This document shows positions 1-11,642 of a stretch of DNA of 64,000 nucleotides, piece after piece. Positions within the stretch are counted from its first letter, which is position 1. Each line of letters opens with the position of its first letter. This DNA is from Rhopalosiphum padi (Eukaryota; Arthropoda; Insecta; Hemiptera; Aphididae), in the NCBI RefSeq assembly GCF_020882245.1, contig NC_083598.1, positions 38,849,858 to 38,913,857 on the forward strand. Reading direction: 5' to 3'. Position numbers and translations under genes: made by a program. Below the pieces are notes generated by a model that saw nothing but the letters and a program-made list of their open reading frames with translations, searched no databases and was not told the DNA's origin.

Positions 1-3000
1 CAAAATATGATGTAATAATAAACGGCGAGTCCGAACTGTCGATACTGACCATTTAGAATTATTGAATATGTTTAGTATAATATAGTACATGTTCCTATTT
101 TTATATAAATGATGCAATACAACCGTAAAAGCATAACGTGTATAAAAACAATACACGTATTTATATATTGATTATTGAATTTGTGTATATTGTGATTGGT
201 AAATATTATACCTTGACCTTAAACGCCACACTTATTTCAATGTCATAGTGTATTATGTTATGTTCACACGTATTGAGTGCCCTGCCGTGTTGGCGAGACG
301 AGTAGAACGAAGTTTATACATATTATAGTAGTCGGGGCCCGTACTTATATACATATATAAATATGATGTTTGGTACTATAGACACTCTATACATATATTC
401 CTACTTATAATTTACTTGTGCTTATTAATGTTTTTTTTTTTAAACAATCGTTTATAGTTTTACCGTATATAATATGCTATTAATTATATAAAATAAACCG
501 ATACGTTTTCGAGTTGAAAATATTATTTATATTATAAATTATCATATCATATTTTTAAAGATTATACCCCATGTCTACGGTTATTATATAATGAGTAGTG
601 TACGTCATCTCCTCCGATTAATGTATTAAATGTGTAAATGATTTATAAGTTATAACTAATTTCTTTACTAAAAATGTAGTCCAGTAACTATTATAATGTG
701 TAAAAAAGTTTACCTGTCCCGTGGCAAATACTGGTATATATATTTATTTATACATAGAAATGGCTGGATAAATATAGGTACGTTGAGTCTCCGGGTCCAG
801 TTTACAAACAATCATCCTATAACAAAAACAGGGAAGTACCTACTGTCCACACAATATATAATGTAAATAAGTCGTACTATTATCGTGTTGTGAAATTCGT
901 ATTAGATATAGATGTAAGCAGCAATGGCCTATACGGCTATACCTTATATGTGAAACGTTTTATTTGTTTTTATTTATACAACGATTATCAAAATGTCTCA
1001 AAATTATAAAACTATATTCAAAACAGTTAGTAACTGATAATAAATAATATTATGTGTATCTACTGTGTATTTCGGAAAAATTTCGAATATATTAAATGAA
1101 CTAATTTTGTAAAACAATGTCATCAATATAATACATTTTAATTTATTTAATTATAATTATAATTATTAATTTTGTGATCAGTATTAGGTTTATTATTAAA
1201 TTCTTCTTATATTATTATTTATTAGACGAGACTCTCGTCTATAAAAACGAGGATTTATCCTTAGTGATGTATGGTGCAGTACAATATAAATATACGTAAC
1301 TCAGTCTTATAAACCTCAATTCTGCTAAATAAATAATAATTATTACATTAACAGATCGGTCGACGTCACCGTGTCGCATGCCAAATGTGGTATGCTATTG
1401 GCGACTCATAGGGTTATGGTGAGACTAGTTATCTTATAGCTAAGATATTGTGGTGGGTACTGGATATACTAAGAACATATTGGTAATATTTTTATTCATA
1501 TACAATATACATATTATACTATAATAAATTATTACTTAGATTAGAATATTAGAATTTAGATAATAATTAATATTAATTTATTTACACAGATAACAAGTAA
1601 TTTTAAAAATACAAAATATATTACCGATATTATAAATTAAATTCAGACTATAGTTGGTTGTTATCAAGACTTACAGCCTAGACCCTATAGTGTCTACAGA
1701 AATACTACTATAAGATATTCAGAATAAAGAGAGCTAAAAACAAGCTAAAAACATCCAGAAAAGAGTCACACGACTAAACGATTAGGCTGTGGTTGCATCA
1801 TTTGCTACTTTAACCCATGTAATGTATAATAGGAATTATTCATGAATTTTACGTTTTTTAGAAAATATATGCAATATCTTTAACCATGAAACTTTTTAGA
1901 TTGTATAGTTTGTAAAATTATGCATTCATAGTATTCATACATATGTGTATAATGCACTTCATAAGTAATTTATTATTAAATTAGGTATTATATATAAATT
2001 ATTTAATTAAACAATGCGTTATCACTGCAGTCAAGGGGCACTGGTAAAATGCATTTAAAAATTATATTAATTATAAAGTGATGTTGTATTTCTATAACCC
2101 AGTAGCCGATGACTACAGAATATTTTGAGTTTTATTCCCAATAATTGAATAGCAATTATATTCATTGATAATTACTATATTGTATTGGAAGTTCTGAAAT
2201 CTATATCGTACAACAATATAGAATGTTTATCTGAATTTGTTATTATTATAAATTACAATAAATATTTACCAATTACATAAAATGTTCAAAATTTGTTACG
2301 CCAGCGATAATTTTGTTTGCAAACTATTTAAACAAAACTACAATATCTTCATAAATATTTAAAATTGTGAAAACTATATTATGATGATAACGATATATTA
2401 TATCTGTAACACCCATTCGTTTAATGTCTTTACATTATTATTTACGTAACGTTTTAATTTTACATAATCAATGAGAGTATAAATGTTTACCTTATATAAT
2501 TACACTAAGTATTTAAAATTGTGCAGAGAGTTAAAATAGTTAACATAATGAATTATGACAATAAAATAATGACATCGAAACTTACTATTATATGGGGTTC
2601 TGAACTAATATAATTAGGTATATATAGACTTAATAGGGTACTTATACATATAGTGAATTTACGATTTATTTGCATTTTAAATTAACACGTAACTCTAACC
2701 TTATGGAATGAAAAAAAAGAAGAAAAAGAAACGTTGACATGTTCGATATTATACAGTAGTGCGCATATTATCGTAATAAATATGTACACGTGTAATGTGT
2801 ATATAGATAGGTATAGAGGAAATAATAACGCGCACACGTTTGTGTCCTGTTTTTGAATAACACGTTGGTTTATAGGAATTTCGGACCTCCCTCAGCTCTC
2901 TCATTCAAGTAACGGTTTATCCGTTCCTAACCCTTTAGTTTTGAACATGTGTATCTGTTATATGTACCTATCTATATAATAAAATATAATCCTTTTTCAA

Positions 3001-3939
3001 GGTCCACCTATGCACCAGGGTTACTTCCTTGAATAAACTGAGGTCAGCAACATCACTTCACCGGGAGGTCGTATAAGGTATATCTACCCCCAACAATATG
3101 AGAAAAAAAACCGACAATAAATAACCGAATGCTGCTGCCTGTACGCGATTCGAAGAACGACGTATTATTATATTGTATATTATAATAGCAGGGAAACACA
3201 ATCGATCGCCGCGTACATCATAGTACGAGAAAAGAATCCTTTTAAGCGTTTGACCACCGTTAAGCGGAATGACCGTCGGGGACGAACATTTCGAAACCTG
3301 CGTGGCGCATATATGCGTAGGTGTAACCAATAATGGTGTTTTAGGGTAGCACATTGGATGGAAAAAAATGTATTATGGTCACACACATCAGAAATTATCG
3401 TGACATGATATACACGTATACGTACAGTGGCGGACTATGCCGACGGGATATTGGGACTTTTTCCGTATTGCCTGCACGGCTATAGTAGGCATCGGGCTGT
3501 TATTTATTATATAATATATAATTAATTAAATTAGAAGCATCCCTGCTTTATGGCTGTAGAGAATAAGATAGGTACTAAACAATATTAATGTAGAATACAT
3601 AATTGGCACTGTTAAAAATAAAAGTGGCTTATTAATTGATATAAAACTAAGAACATTATTTTTTTAAATTATATTAAATATAATAATCTATTTTTATTAA
3701 AATGAAAAGTATTAATTATTTTGTTAAGTAATTACTAATTAGAGGGCTTTTAATGTTCCATTAAACTTCAAAACAACCATACATTTATACGAGTACTAAA
3801 CAAAAATCACTAAATATATCCGAAACGAAACAAATTTGAAGACCGATCAAACCCGAGTAGGATTTTTTTCTTAGTTCACCATAGTTATGCCTACCAAATT
3901 CGATTCGTTTATTATTTATGTGCTGTATAATATAGAACA
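1..3939. other. AT-rich non-coding DNA, no supported gene
   Basis: This stretch is AT-rich with many short TATAATATTAT-type strings and no recognisable gene. A small hairpin (TAGACGAG, 3-nt loop, CTCGTCTA) lies near 1224-1242. A 98-residue minus-strand ORF (3058-3354) ends in a hydrophobic tail, but part of it is an AT-repeat translation and it has no recognisable domain, so it is not called. A CAGTGGCGGA-like string near 3426 resembles the terminus of a transposon but has no partner. The most complex sequence is around 2860-3350. Confidence 0.6.
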
Positions 3940-4260
3940 GAGGCGTTCTCGGGATTTTTTATTGAGGGGGAGGATATGAAAATTTATTAAAAAGTGAGCT
4001 TTCCACACTCCCTTTCTTAAGTAATCTTGTAATCTGTGTATAAATCAAGATGTATCTATACATTTTAACATACCTTGATACGAATATTATATGAAAAATG
4101 ATAACGAATCAGAAAAAAATTTTTTGATTACTTATATTTATTTATTTGATTATTACCACTAAGGAACTAAATATCAGTTAAGCAGGAATCCCTAACAATA
4201 TAAAAAAAAGTTCACAAAGGATCTATCCTCCATATCCCCCCCCCCCCCGTGAGAACGCCC
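3940..4260. mobile_element. Non-autonomous hAT-like element (MITE), about 320 bp
   Basis: The ends are inverted: GGCGTTCTC at the left and GAGAACGCC at the right. The left flank ATAGAACA and right flank ATAGATGG match at five of eight positions, consistent with a decayed 8-bp target-site duplication. A run of about 13 C lies just inside the right end. There is no internal ORF, so any mobility depended on a transposase from elsewhere. The family is not named; the hAT assignment rests only on end structure and duplication length. Confidence 0.5.
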
Positions 4261-4519
4261 ATAGATGGGAAATACTAAAGTACCAATTTTTAGAACTTTA
4301 AAATCTAGTGGATAAGAGAGTATAGAAAGCAAAAAAAAAGAAAAAGGTCAATAAAATTTAAAATTTACGATCAACATTTACTTTTTATACTTGTTTATTT
4401 ATATTTACAACACGTTTTAATGTTAAAAAAACATAATAAAAAATAAAATACAGATAAACGCTAAAATTGTGTAATGTAATTTGAAAATGTAGTACGGGTC
4501 AGACAAAAAAAGATACGTA

Positions 4520-4559
4520 GGCCAGATGTGACTCGCGAGCCACCAGTTGCCCATCCCTG
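4520..4559. mobile_element. Solitary hAT-type terminus
   Basis: The segment ends in GTTGCCCATCCCTG, the reverse complement of CAGGGATGGGCAAC, preceded by a GGCCAGATGTGACTCGCGAGCCACC block. Ends of the form CAGGG-TGGGCAA with a subterminal CGCGAGCC block are typical of hAT elements. No matching left end was found within several hundred bases upstream, so this is either a solo end or an element whose other end has decayed. Confidence 0.5.
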
Positions 4560-4560
4560 A

Positions 4561-6994
4561 TATTTAGTGCTACTGCACATTTTGTACGATATTGTAGAAA
4601 AGCATAATAAATAATAATTAGTTGCCAGTAGAAGTAGTACTACATCAACATGATATTATTATACCAATGGGTAATGTTGTTATGACCTTGCCGAAAACCG
4701 TAAATGAGTAAACGTACAACAATACGAATCATATAATATAAACGCAATAATAAACGCGTACAATGCTATAGGTATATTATTGTTTAATGTTTAACAGTAA
4801 GCTGTTATTCGATTGTTTACATTAACTAACTACCGAAATCAAACTGAGATTTTACGTTAGTCGATTAGTTGAACAGTAAGCAATTTGAATTCCACATCAA
4901 CCTGAATTCAAATGATCAGTCTTTTTCTGGAATTATTAATAATCCCTCGAAAAATGTATTTCATTTAACTGCTCGTAGTTTTGTACTATGTGTAATCGTG
5001 TCGTATTCAATTTCCACTGATACATATCTGATTTCTATAATATATAAGGTATCTACAACTTAATACTAGCCCTATATAATTACCGATGAAAAATGTCTAC
5101 TATTCAAATAATATAAAAGTGCAGCGCGTAATTCGTATTGTTAGAGTCAAATTGACATTTATGGACAGATTTTTATTGGAAAAAAAATTTTAGTTATTAC
5201 CTAGTTACCATCAAGTATTCGTGTACAATACAAATTCATATAAATTTGAAAATATAAAAAGTTATAGTACAACTTAAAGTTAAAAGTGAATACGCAAATA
5301 ATTTTTAATGTCTTTGGGAAATCGAACCTATGAATAGTTAAGTAAAAAAATTTAGTTCATCATACGTAATTATAATTTTTTTTAAAGTAGGTGTTATAGT
5401 TATACTGTCTATTCTGGAACAACAGAATTGAAGGGTTGTGTGGAAGTCCGACGAATTTTTAATCGTACTTAAGAGTTTAAGACACTTAAGTATTCAAAAA
5501 AGATAATAATATGAAATAATATGGAACTTTAATTGCAAATAGGCTGTTAAAAAACGCGATAAATTTATTGAAACGTTAACTAATTCTTAATAAGTCAATT
5601 TTTAAGATACAAGAATAAATTCATAAATTAAGTTATTTAAAAAAAAATTATTTTATTCATATTCGAAATCATAAAGGAAGGGTGTAACATTTATTCGTTT
5701 TAATAGGCGCACGTGGAATTTTTTTTTTAAATTTAAATTTTTCAAAAATAAGTGTTATGTTAAGTGCTTTATTTTTTACAGTAAAAAAATTCAAATGAAA
5801 TTCAGGGTCATGATTCGAAATATTTTGTGTTACCTTTATTATTGAACACGTACCTACATCACAATACGTAAATTACGTATATATCATGTCTTTTTTATCA
5901 ACAAAACGTCCTTGATCCCCAAAAAGGGTCTAATACATTTACACATCGTTCAACACATATTTATACATGGTCGATTACACATTGAAAGTTAGTATAAGTG
6001 TATTCGATAACATTTTAATGTTGAGTTTTAAAAGGATAGGCATTTCACTATCATATTATAGTTTATTATAACATACATGCATATGCTAATCGGCTGGGAA
6101 AATAGTGTGTTATTAAGTACGATTCAAATCAGTAAATTGTTATTATTTTTATGTATTGAAAAAACAAAAACAACTTATTTATACACACTTAAATATGTGT
6201 AAATCGAGTTTCAGTCGTTGTACCTAATATAATGTATAGTATGTATACAATATACTTATACATTTCATTTTATATGTAAGCTTTTCTTAAATTAGAGTCG
6301 CTGGACGTCATCCAGTATAATAATTATTGTTAACTATTGTGAATTGTATATTAAATTTATTTATTTTTAATAAATAAAAGTCTTTCCGCAAAATGTATAA
6401 AATCTGTGAAAATACAGTTCACTTAATTATACATCGGAACAAATAATGTTTTGTCAAATGTCATAAGTAGAGATTTGATAGAGTTGTAGTGGTTGGGGGA
6501 GACCTCAATTGCATTTTACTGGATAAAAAGACAAGTAAGGGCTTTCCCACACTACGAATATTTTACCATAAGTACTATAGCCACTAGACATTAAAAAAAT
6601 AAAAATAAACATAAATAATAATTTATACATATATAATTAAAAGGCACTCTAAAGGACGTATCTGAGAACATAATCTATATTTGTCATCCCATTTATTTCA
6701 CTCTCTAATTTTTCAAAATCATACTTGATAACGTAGCAAAATTTCCTATCCAAAATCACCTAAATTATTTATTGCATCCGCAATATTTATACATATAGTG
6801 ATCGACGCCACTGATTAAAATACCAAACAAATATCTAAATTTATAAAATTAAATAAGCACTTCAAAAACAGTTTAAAAAATATGATACAATGTGCCAGTG
6901 AACATAATGAGGGGATCCCGAAGACAAATTTAGATTGTACTGTATCAGAAAATTTTAAATTCCTGATCTCCAGAGCTTTTTCCAAAATTAAATA
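4561..6994. other. AT-rich non-coding DNA with a dispersed repeat copy
   Basis: No gene is supported. A 64-codon open stretch at 4869-5063 lacks a convincing start or domain. A segment around 6165-6275 is related to one at 16885-16985 and is listed separately. The remainder is ordinary AT-rich sequence. Confidence 0.55.
6165..6275 (+). repeat. Dispersed repeat, copy 1
   Basis: It shares the exact 14-mer GTGTAAATCGAGTT (6197-6210) with 16922-16935. The similarity continues on both sides: TTATTTATAC upstream, and a CAG-two-base-GTTGTA string then an ATAATGTATA string downstream. The two copies are in the same orientation about 10.7 kb apart. Ends were not identified and the class is unknown. 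Confidence 0.45.
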
Positions 6995-7418
6995 CCAAAC
7001 TAGTATATTTGCAATAATAATCTACACAATATTTATATAAAATTGTGTAAAAAGGTATTTTTAGATTTTGGGAGGGCTGGGGAAATGCCAAAAATGTTAA
7101 AAAACGTATTCCAGATAGATGAGATTTCGTTTAAGTTTTGCGAGTGGTCGTACAAATTAATTACTAAATATTTGCACTAAAAAAAGTGTACAAAAGATTA
7201 TTTTTAGTTTCTGAGAAGGCTGTGGAAATGCCAAATGTTTTTAGATTGAAAGAGATTTTGCGAAAAGTTTACGAGAGGTCGTACAAGTTACTTATATATA
7301 TACTAAATATTTGCATGAAAAAATTGTGCAAAATGTAATTTTAGTTTTTGAAGGTGCTGTGGAAATGCTTTCCCGAGTCTTTCTCTACCAATAGATGATG
7401 AACGAAGTCGTATGCCTC
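6995..7418. repeat. Decayed tandem repeat, unit about 140 bp
   Basis: Three successive units begin near 7042, 7184 and 7323, giving periods of about 142 and 139 bp; a partial unit precedes them. Shared landmarks are a GTGTAMAAA start, TTTTAGTTT-like sequence, GGCTGTGGAAATGCC (GGCTGGGGAAATGCC in the first unit), a GAGNGGTCGTACAA string, and TACTAAATATTTGCA before the next unit. The third unit overlaps the 3' end of the coding-like tract on the minus strand, so the duplication appears to have multiplied the end of that sequence. Confidence 0.6.
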
Positions 7419-8022
7419 CAAAGTATATGTATAATCCAAATCGCGTTCAAGAACGGAAATTGTAGTACACAGCTTTGCTCGTCCTGATATAGAAATACAA
7501 CTGACCTCCACTGGCTCCACCTCGTTATATGATACTTGAGGCAAGTTCAACATATAGTTATATATATTTTCCAGTATATGAACAGGGCCATTTACTACTA
7601 ATAAAACAGTAACTGCAATTTTATTTCTCCGGGATTTACGTCGTTGAATTCCAACTCATTGAACATAATTTGGGAAATCCATTTGATACGAATTAAATAC
7701 GGTGCCTCGATGCTTTTTGGTAGTTTTCTTAAAAGTAAAAAGTAGAAAGTTTAAAGTTATACTTGAGTGTCTAGTGATCATTCATATATGCTATGTAAAT
7801 CAGACCTGGGTGGTTCACTACGTTGAATTGGCTACGATACTCCGATGCAAGTTTAAAGATGCGTTTTTGTAATTCTATAAAAGTTGAAAGTTGGCCTAAC
7901 CCATGATTTAGAACCAATTTGTCAGTCATATTTGGTGTAAATAAGATCTGGTTAGGATTGTTAGGAAAACAATTTAGTGAAACATTGAATACGGCAATCG
8001 GTGTATTTAGGTTTGAGTAAAT
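7341..8022 (-). pseudogene. Decayed protein-coding-like tract, family not recognised
   Basis: On the minus strand three open blocks follow one another. Block A (8022-7771) has 83 open codons and contains LNHGLGQLSTFIELQKR and NVVNHPGLIYIAYMNDH before a TAG. Block B (about 7750-7598) reads IEAPYLIRIKWISQIMF then NELEFNDVNPGEIKLQLLFY and ends at TAG. Block C (7655-7341) has 104 open codons including LEAYDFVHHLLVEKDSGKHF. Blocks B and C overlap in different frames, which looks like a frameshift, and a TGA precedes block A. The amino-acid mix is not what AT-rich noise gives. It could be a dead gene, a transposon ORF, or exons with unseen introns; chance remains possible. Confidence 0.35.
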
Positions 8023-8563
8023 TCAGTTCAGGTTGCGTAATTCGCTCGTATTATTAGTTGGTTTGGTTAAAATTTGACAATCGACGCGTGTATTATTTTA
8101 ATGATTTTGGGAAAACAATTCATCAAATTTTGCGGTAAGTTTTTAATTGGCGATCATTCTTTAGCGTTTATCATAATATTATACCTACGCATTTATATTA
8201 TACAACATTTGTTTTGTAATATTTATTTATGTACCCATACCGTTTAATATGGGGAAATGTGTGAATAAAATAGGTAATTAATATCATTGGCTAATCTTAA
8301 TACATTACAATGAATAATATCTCAAGCTCAAGCTCACAGTTAAGACTACATTTATACGAAAGAATGTGTTATGAAACTTGAAAGGTTTTTATTGAAAACT
8401 ATTAAAAAGATTATTTTTATCCTTTATCGGCTTTGTAGACTAAATATAATGTTGTATATTTTTCTACTTACACCGTCACATTAAATATAAGAGCAGTATA
8501 TAATATAAAAATATTTGATGCTAAAATAGTAAAAAATATACCTGTGCTCACAAACAACTGTAG
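8023..8563. other. Non-coding spacer with weak coding-like traces
   Basis: The first 130 bases continue the minus-strand frame of the tract at 7341-8022 but with TAA and TGA stops. A segment at 8101-8136 resembles 7966-7998, which suggests an old local duplication. The rest is plain AT-rich sequence. Confidence 0.4.
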
Positions 8564-8718
8564 CAGGCGCGGATCCAAGGGGGGGCCCAAGGGGCCATGC
8601 CCCCTGTAGACTCTGCCATACAGGTACATTTTAAATTGTTTGTTTTTGGCAGCCGATAAATACGATACGCACATAGTATCCTCCCCCCCCCCGTAAATTT
8701 AGTCTGGATTCACGCCTG
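8564..8718. mobile_element. Short non-autonomous hAT-like element, 155 bp
   Basis: The left end CAGGCGCGGATCCA and the right end TGGATTCACGCCTG are inverted repeats with two mismatches over 14 bp. The flanks AACTGTAG (8556-8563) and AACTATAA (8719-8726) match at six of eight positions, the two differences being G/A transitions, as expected for an aged 8-bp duplication. Inside are GC-rich subterminal runs (GGGGGGGCCC near 8581, a C run near 8683). The 68-codon minus-strand ORF that crosses it is not meaningful. Confidence 0.65.
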
Positions 8719-9087
8719 AACTATAATATAATATAATACTGCAATCAGTGCAGACACTAAGATTTGCGAAACCGTAGGTAAAATATTTATAGGGGTTATG
8801 AATTATAATAAAATCTTATACGAAATTTTAATTATTAAATTTTGTGTTATTATTGTTAATTTTTGTAAGAATTAATGCATTAATAAAACTATTATAAATT
8901 ATGAATTTATTATACTCACTATTTTTCCCTTGTATTATTAAAACAAAAAAATATAACAATAATAACTATTATGAAATTTGTGGCAATTCTAAATTAAAAT
9001 TTATTTTTTACTTGCTATCAAATATAATATTATTTAAACATTATTTAAACATTAATAAATAAAATAAAATAATTACCTATTTAAAAT
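8719..9087. other. AT-rich spacer
   Basis: Nothing is supported here apart from short A/T runs and a small internal duplication of ATTATTTAAAC near 9029-9050. Confidence 0.6.
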
Positions 9088-9195
9088 TTATCTCTCTGCG
9101 TTTTGAGGCATGGGATTAGATTTTAAGTTTGCTTCTACCAATCTCAAATAACATTTTTTTATTAGACTATTGAATTTTTCAGCCATTTGGCGCAA
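9088..9195 (-). pseudogene. Coding-like fragment with in-frame TAG, unrecognised
   Basis: The minus strand reads 35 open codons containing LRQMAEKFNSLIKKCYLRLV then EANLKSNPMPQNAER and a TAA. The frame continues upstream across a TAG as TPRKSQDNAE. The composition is hydrophilic and helix-like. A diverged copy of its upstream part (GACAA-GGAGTAGTT-CCA-TGAAAAAT) lies at about 9318-9360, so the segment was partly duplicated. On the minus strand CCAG|GTGAAA near 9340 and TTATTTTAG|TACAC near 9233 could be splice sites, but joining them leads to a stop. Confidence 0.25.
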
Positions 9196-9309
9196 CTACT
9201 CCGCGTTGTCTTGTGACTTGCGAGGAGTGTACTAAAATAATTACTAGATATAATAGGTACACTTTAAACTGACAATATTAAATTCAATAATTATATTAAT
9301 TTAATTATA

Positions 9310-9365
9310 AAACGCCTTCAAATATTTTTCACCTGGAGGAACTACTCCTTTGTCCTCATTCAACA
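9310..9365 (-). repeat. Diverged partial duplicate of 9180-9230
   Basis: Both segments contain AACTACTCC on the plus strand with similar flanks (TTTTTCA before it, TTGTC after it). They are about 120 bp apart in direct orientation, consistent with an old tandem duplication. Confidence 0.35.
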
Positions 9366-11289
9366 TGATTTGATATATACACTTAATAAACACAACGTTA
9401 TGAATTGCGTAATAAAATAATTATTTCAATAAAAAGTTCAGTAAAATAAAAATGCAATCTAAAATGTGTAGCCGGTTTCTATCATTTTTATAAATTTAAT
9501 GCTGTGTGAAATCGATATGTAAGGTAGTAATATATTATGGACAGTAGCCGACGCCGATGGTATCAATAATATATACTTTTTTTTCAATTAGCCATCAGGA
9601 TGTTTCGGCGAAATCAGAAATCAATTAATTCGTATTTCATAAAAAGAATGCCTCATATATACCTAATACACGTTTTATTCGTACGTCACAAATTTAATTA
9701 CATTGTTGATTTTTCTAATATTTTTGAAAAACACAAATATGCTATAATATATTGCATTAGTATATTGTATAATGACGCACTAACGGATAATTATTATGTT
9801 TTATTGAGTATTAAATTAATATCTACTTATATTTTCGACTATATGTTATTATATTATTATGAATTATAGACATAATTGTATATTCTATATTTCTATAGAC
9901 ATTTAAAAAAATGTATGAATTATTGCTTATTTTAACTTCATGTTACCTATATATTAGGTATTGTTGTTGGATTAAAAAGTCCCCCCATGTTCTGTTCTAT
10001 CCGTATATTGTATAGGTAGTATAAAAAACGGATACCTAGTATGATTTTATTGTATCTAAAACATTCTAATCAGAAATTTACATAATTGAAATGTTTAGAC
10101 TATTGCAGGTATAATTGCACCGTTACTACGTATGATGATCTACATAATTTCCACATAATATTTATTCGTACTTGATGTAATAATATTATCTGTGTACTAT
10201 GCTCAACAGCCATAGACCACCTTCATGAAATATGGATCATATACATATGTGTGGTTGGAGTGATGGTCAAAAACTAAAAACAAAAAATAAAAATAACGAA
10301 TTTAATAATAATGTTAAAAAAATACCTATTAAAAATTACTAAAATCTTCGATTATCGCTTTCCTCGTCGTGTGAATAGAAAACCACGGTTCTTCCTGAAG
10401 TTGTTGTTTCAAAAGTGGAGATGCACATCGTTTATATGACTTTTCCGAAAGACTTATTTGTATGCGTATGTGCCTCAGTATCATACTTCTATTACATGTC
10501 TCAGTGGTAAATATGAATAATAAATATCTCCATAGTAGATCACTAACGTTATAAACGTATAATAGATCACACGAAACGATGATGGTGTTAAAATTATTCT
10601 ATAAATTGAATATTAATAGTATTCCAATAAAATTTCAAAATCAAAATACCAATTGCCTATTGAAAGTATTTATTTATAAACTATAAGTTAAACCGATTAT
10701 TAGATAATTAGATTTTAATTAAAATTCTTGTACTTGGTGGATAAATAGATAGTTAATATTAGGTCTTGAGTATTTAAAATGTGTGATAAATTATTTCTAA
10801 ATAGAGAATATGTAACCAACGTATTTCAAATTATTCATAATACCATAAAATTACTAAATTTTATTAGTAAACACAATTGTATGATAAATCACAATTAAAT
10901 ATAATATACCTATGTACTATTAAAAGTGTACCAAGTACAATATGATAAAATAATAATTAATATATTTATAAAGAAAAACGAATATTTTAATAATTTCCTA
11001 AGGTCATCTAATTTAATTTTTTTTTAATATCATATTTTATATTATAAGACTTAAGAAATAAGTGAGTTTCGAAATGTAAAATCTATTTAAGAACCATGAT
11101 TATTAAGTTATGTATCACATGTTAAACATCTACTAAAAAAATATAATAATTGCAATACAATTTAAAAATACATAGGTGTACCGTTTCAAATCAAAACATA
11201 ATTAAAAGGATATAGGTAATTTGAAGAAGTGTGTTAATTCGTTTCATAACTACTACAGCCAACTACTACAATAAACAAAATATTATAAT
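9366..11289. other. AT-rich non-coding DNA
   Basis: No conserved gene is visible. An 89-codon ORF at 9600-9869 is composed mostly of Ile, Tyr, Leu and Asn and reads like translated AT repeats. A 51-codon minus-strand ORF at 10329-10484 is noted separately. The remainder shows no repeat or motif that stands out. Confidence 0.55.
10329..10484 (-). other. 51-codon ORF, unrecognised
   Basis: It starts with ATG and ends with TAA. The peptide contains KSYKRCASPLLKQQLQEEPW followed by FSIHTTRKAIIEDFSNF, a balanced composition unlike the surrounding Ile/Tyr/Asn-rich noise. The frame stays open upstream of the ATG. No domain is recognised; it could be an exon, a transposon fragment or chance. Confidence 0.2.
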
Positions 11290-11634
11290 TAGAGCTAGGA
11301 TTTTAATGACCTAAAAAATACACTAAAATGCACTAAAAAAAAAATGCAAAAATGACCTAAAAACTCTAAAAAATGACCAAAAAATGTACTTAGATGAGTG
11401 AAAAAAAATTATTTTTATTATATTAATTAATTATTATGGTTTATACTTAAAATATGAACGTAATATTTGTAACTTTCGTAAAAATGACCTTAAAAATGCA
11501 ATAAAATGCAAAAAAATGCAAAATAAAAATTACATATTTTAAATTGTTATATAACGAAACTAATTTAGTTTTTGTTTAGAACTGTATAGCACTTAAAGAA
11601 AAAAAATGCAAAAATCACCAAAATCATAGCTCTA
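11290..11634. mobile_element. Non-autonomous hAT element with perfect 8-bp duplication, 345 bp
   Basis: The left terminus TAGAGCTAGGATTTT and the right terminus AAAATCATAGCTCTA are inverted repeats with one mismatch. Exact copies of ATTATAAT flank the element at 11282-11289 and 11635-11642; an 8-bp duplication is the hAT signature. The interior is built of repeated AAAATGACCTAAAA and AAAATGCAAAA motifs and has no ORF. The same termini and motifs recur at 63404 onward, so both belong to one family. Confidence 0.85.
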
Positions 11635-11642
11635 ATTATAAT

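Noticed and set aside
3058..3354. 98-codon minus-strand ORF with hydrophobic C-terminus
   Set aside because: It starts at ATG, but there is no domain and a central IIIYNIII run comes from AT repeats; nothing nearby supports transcription.
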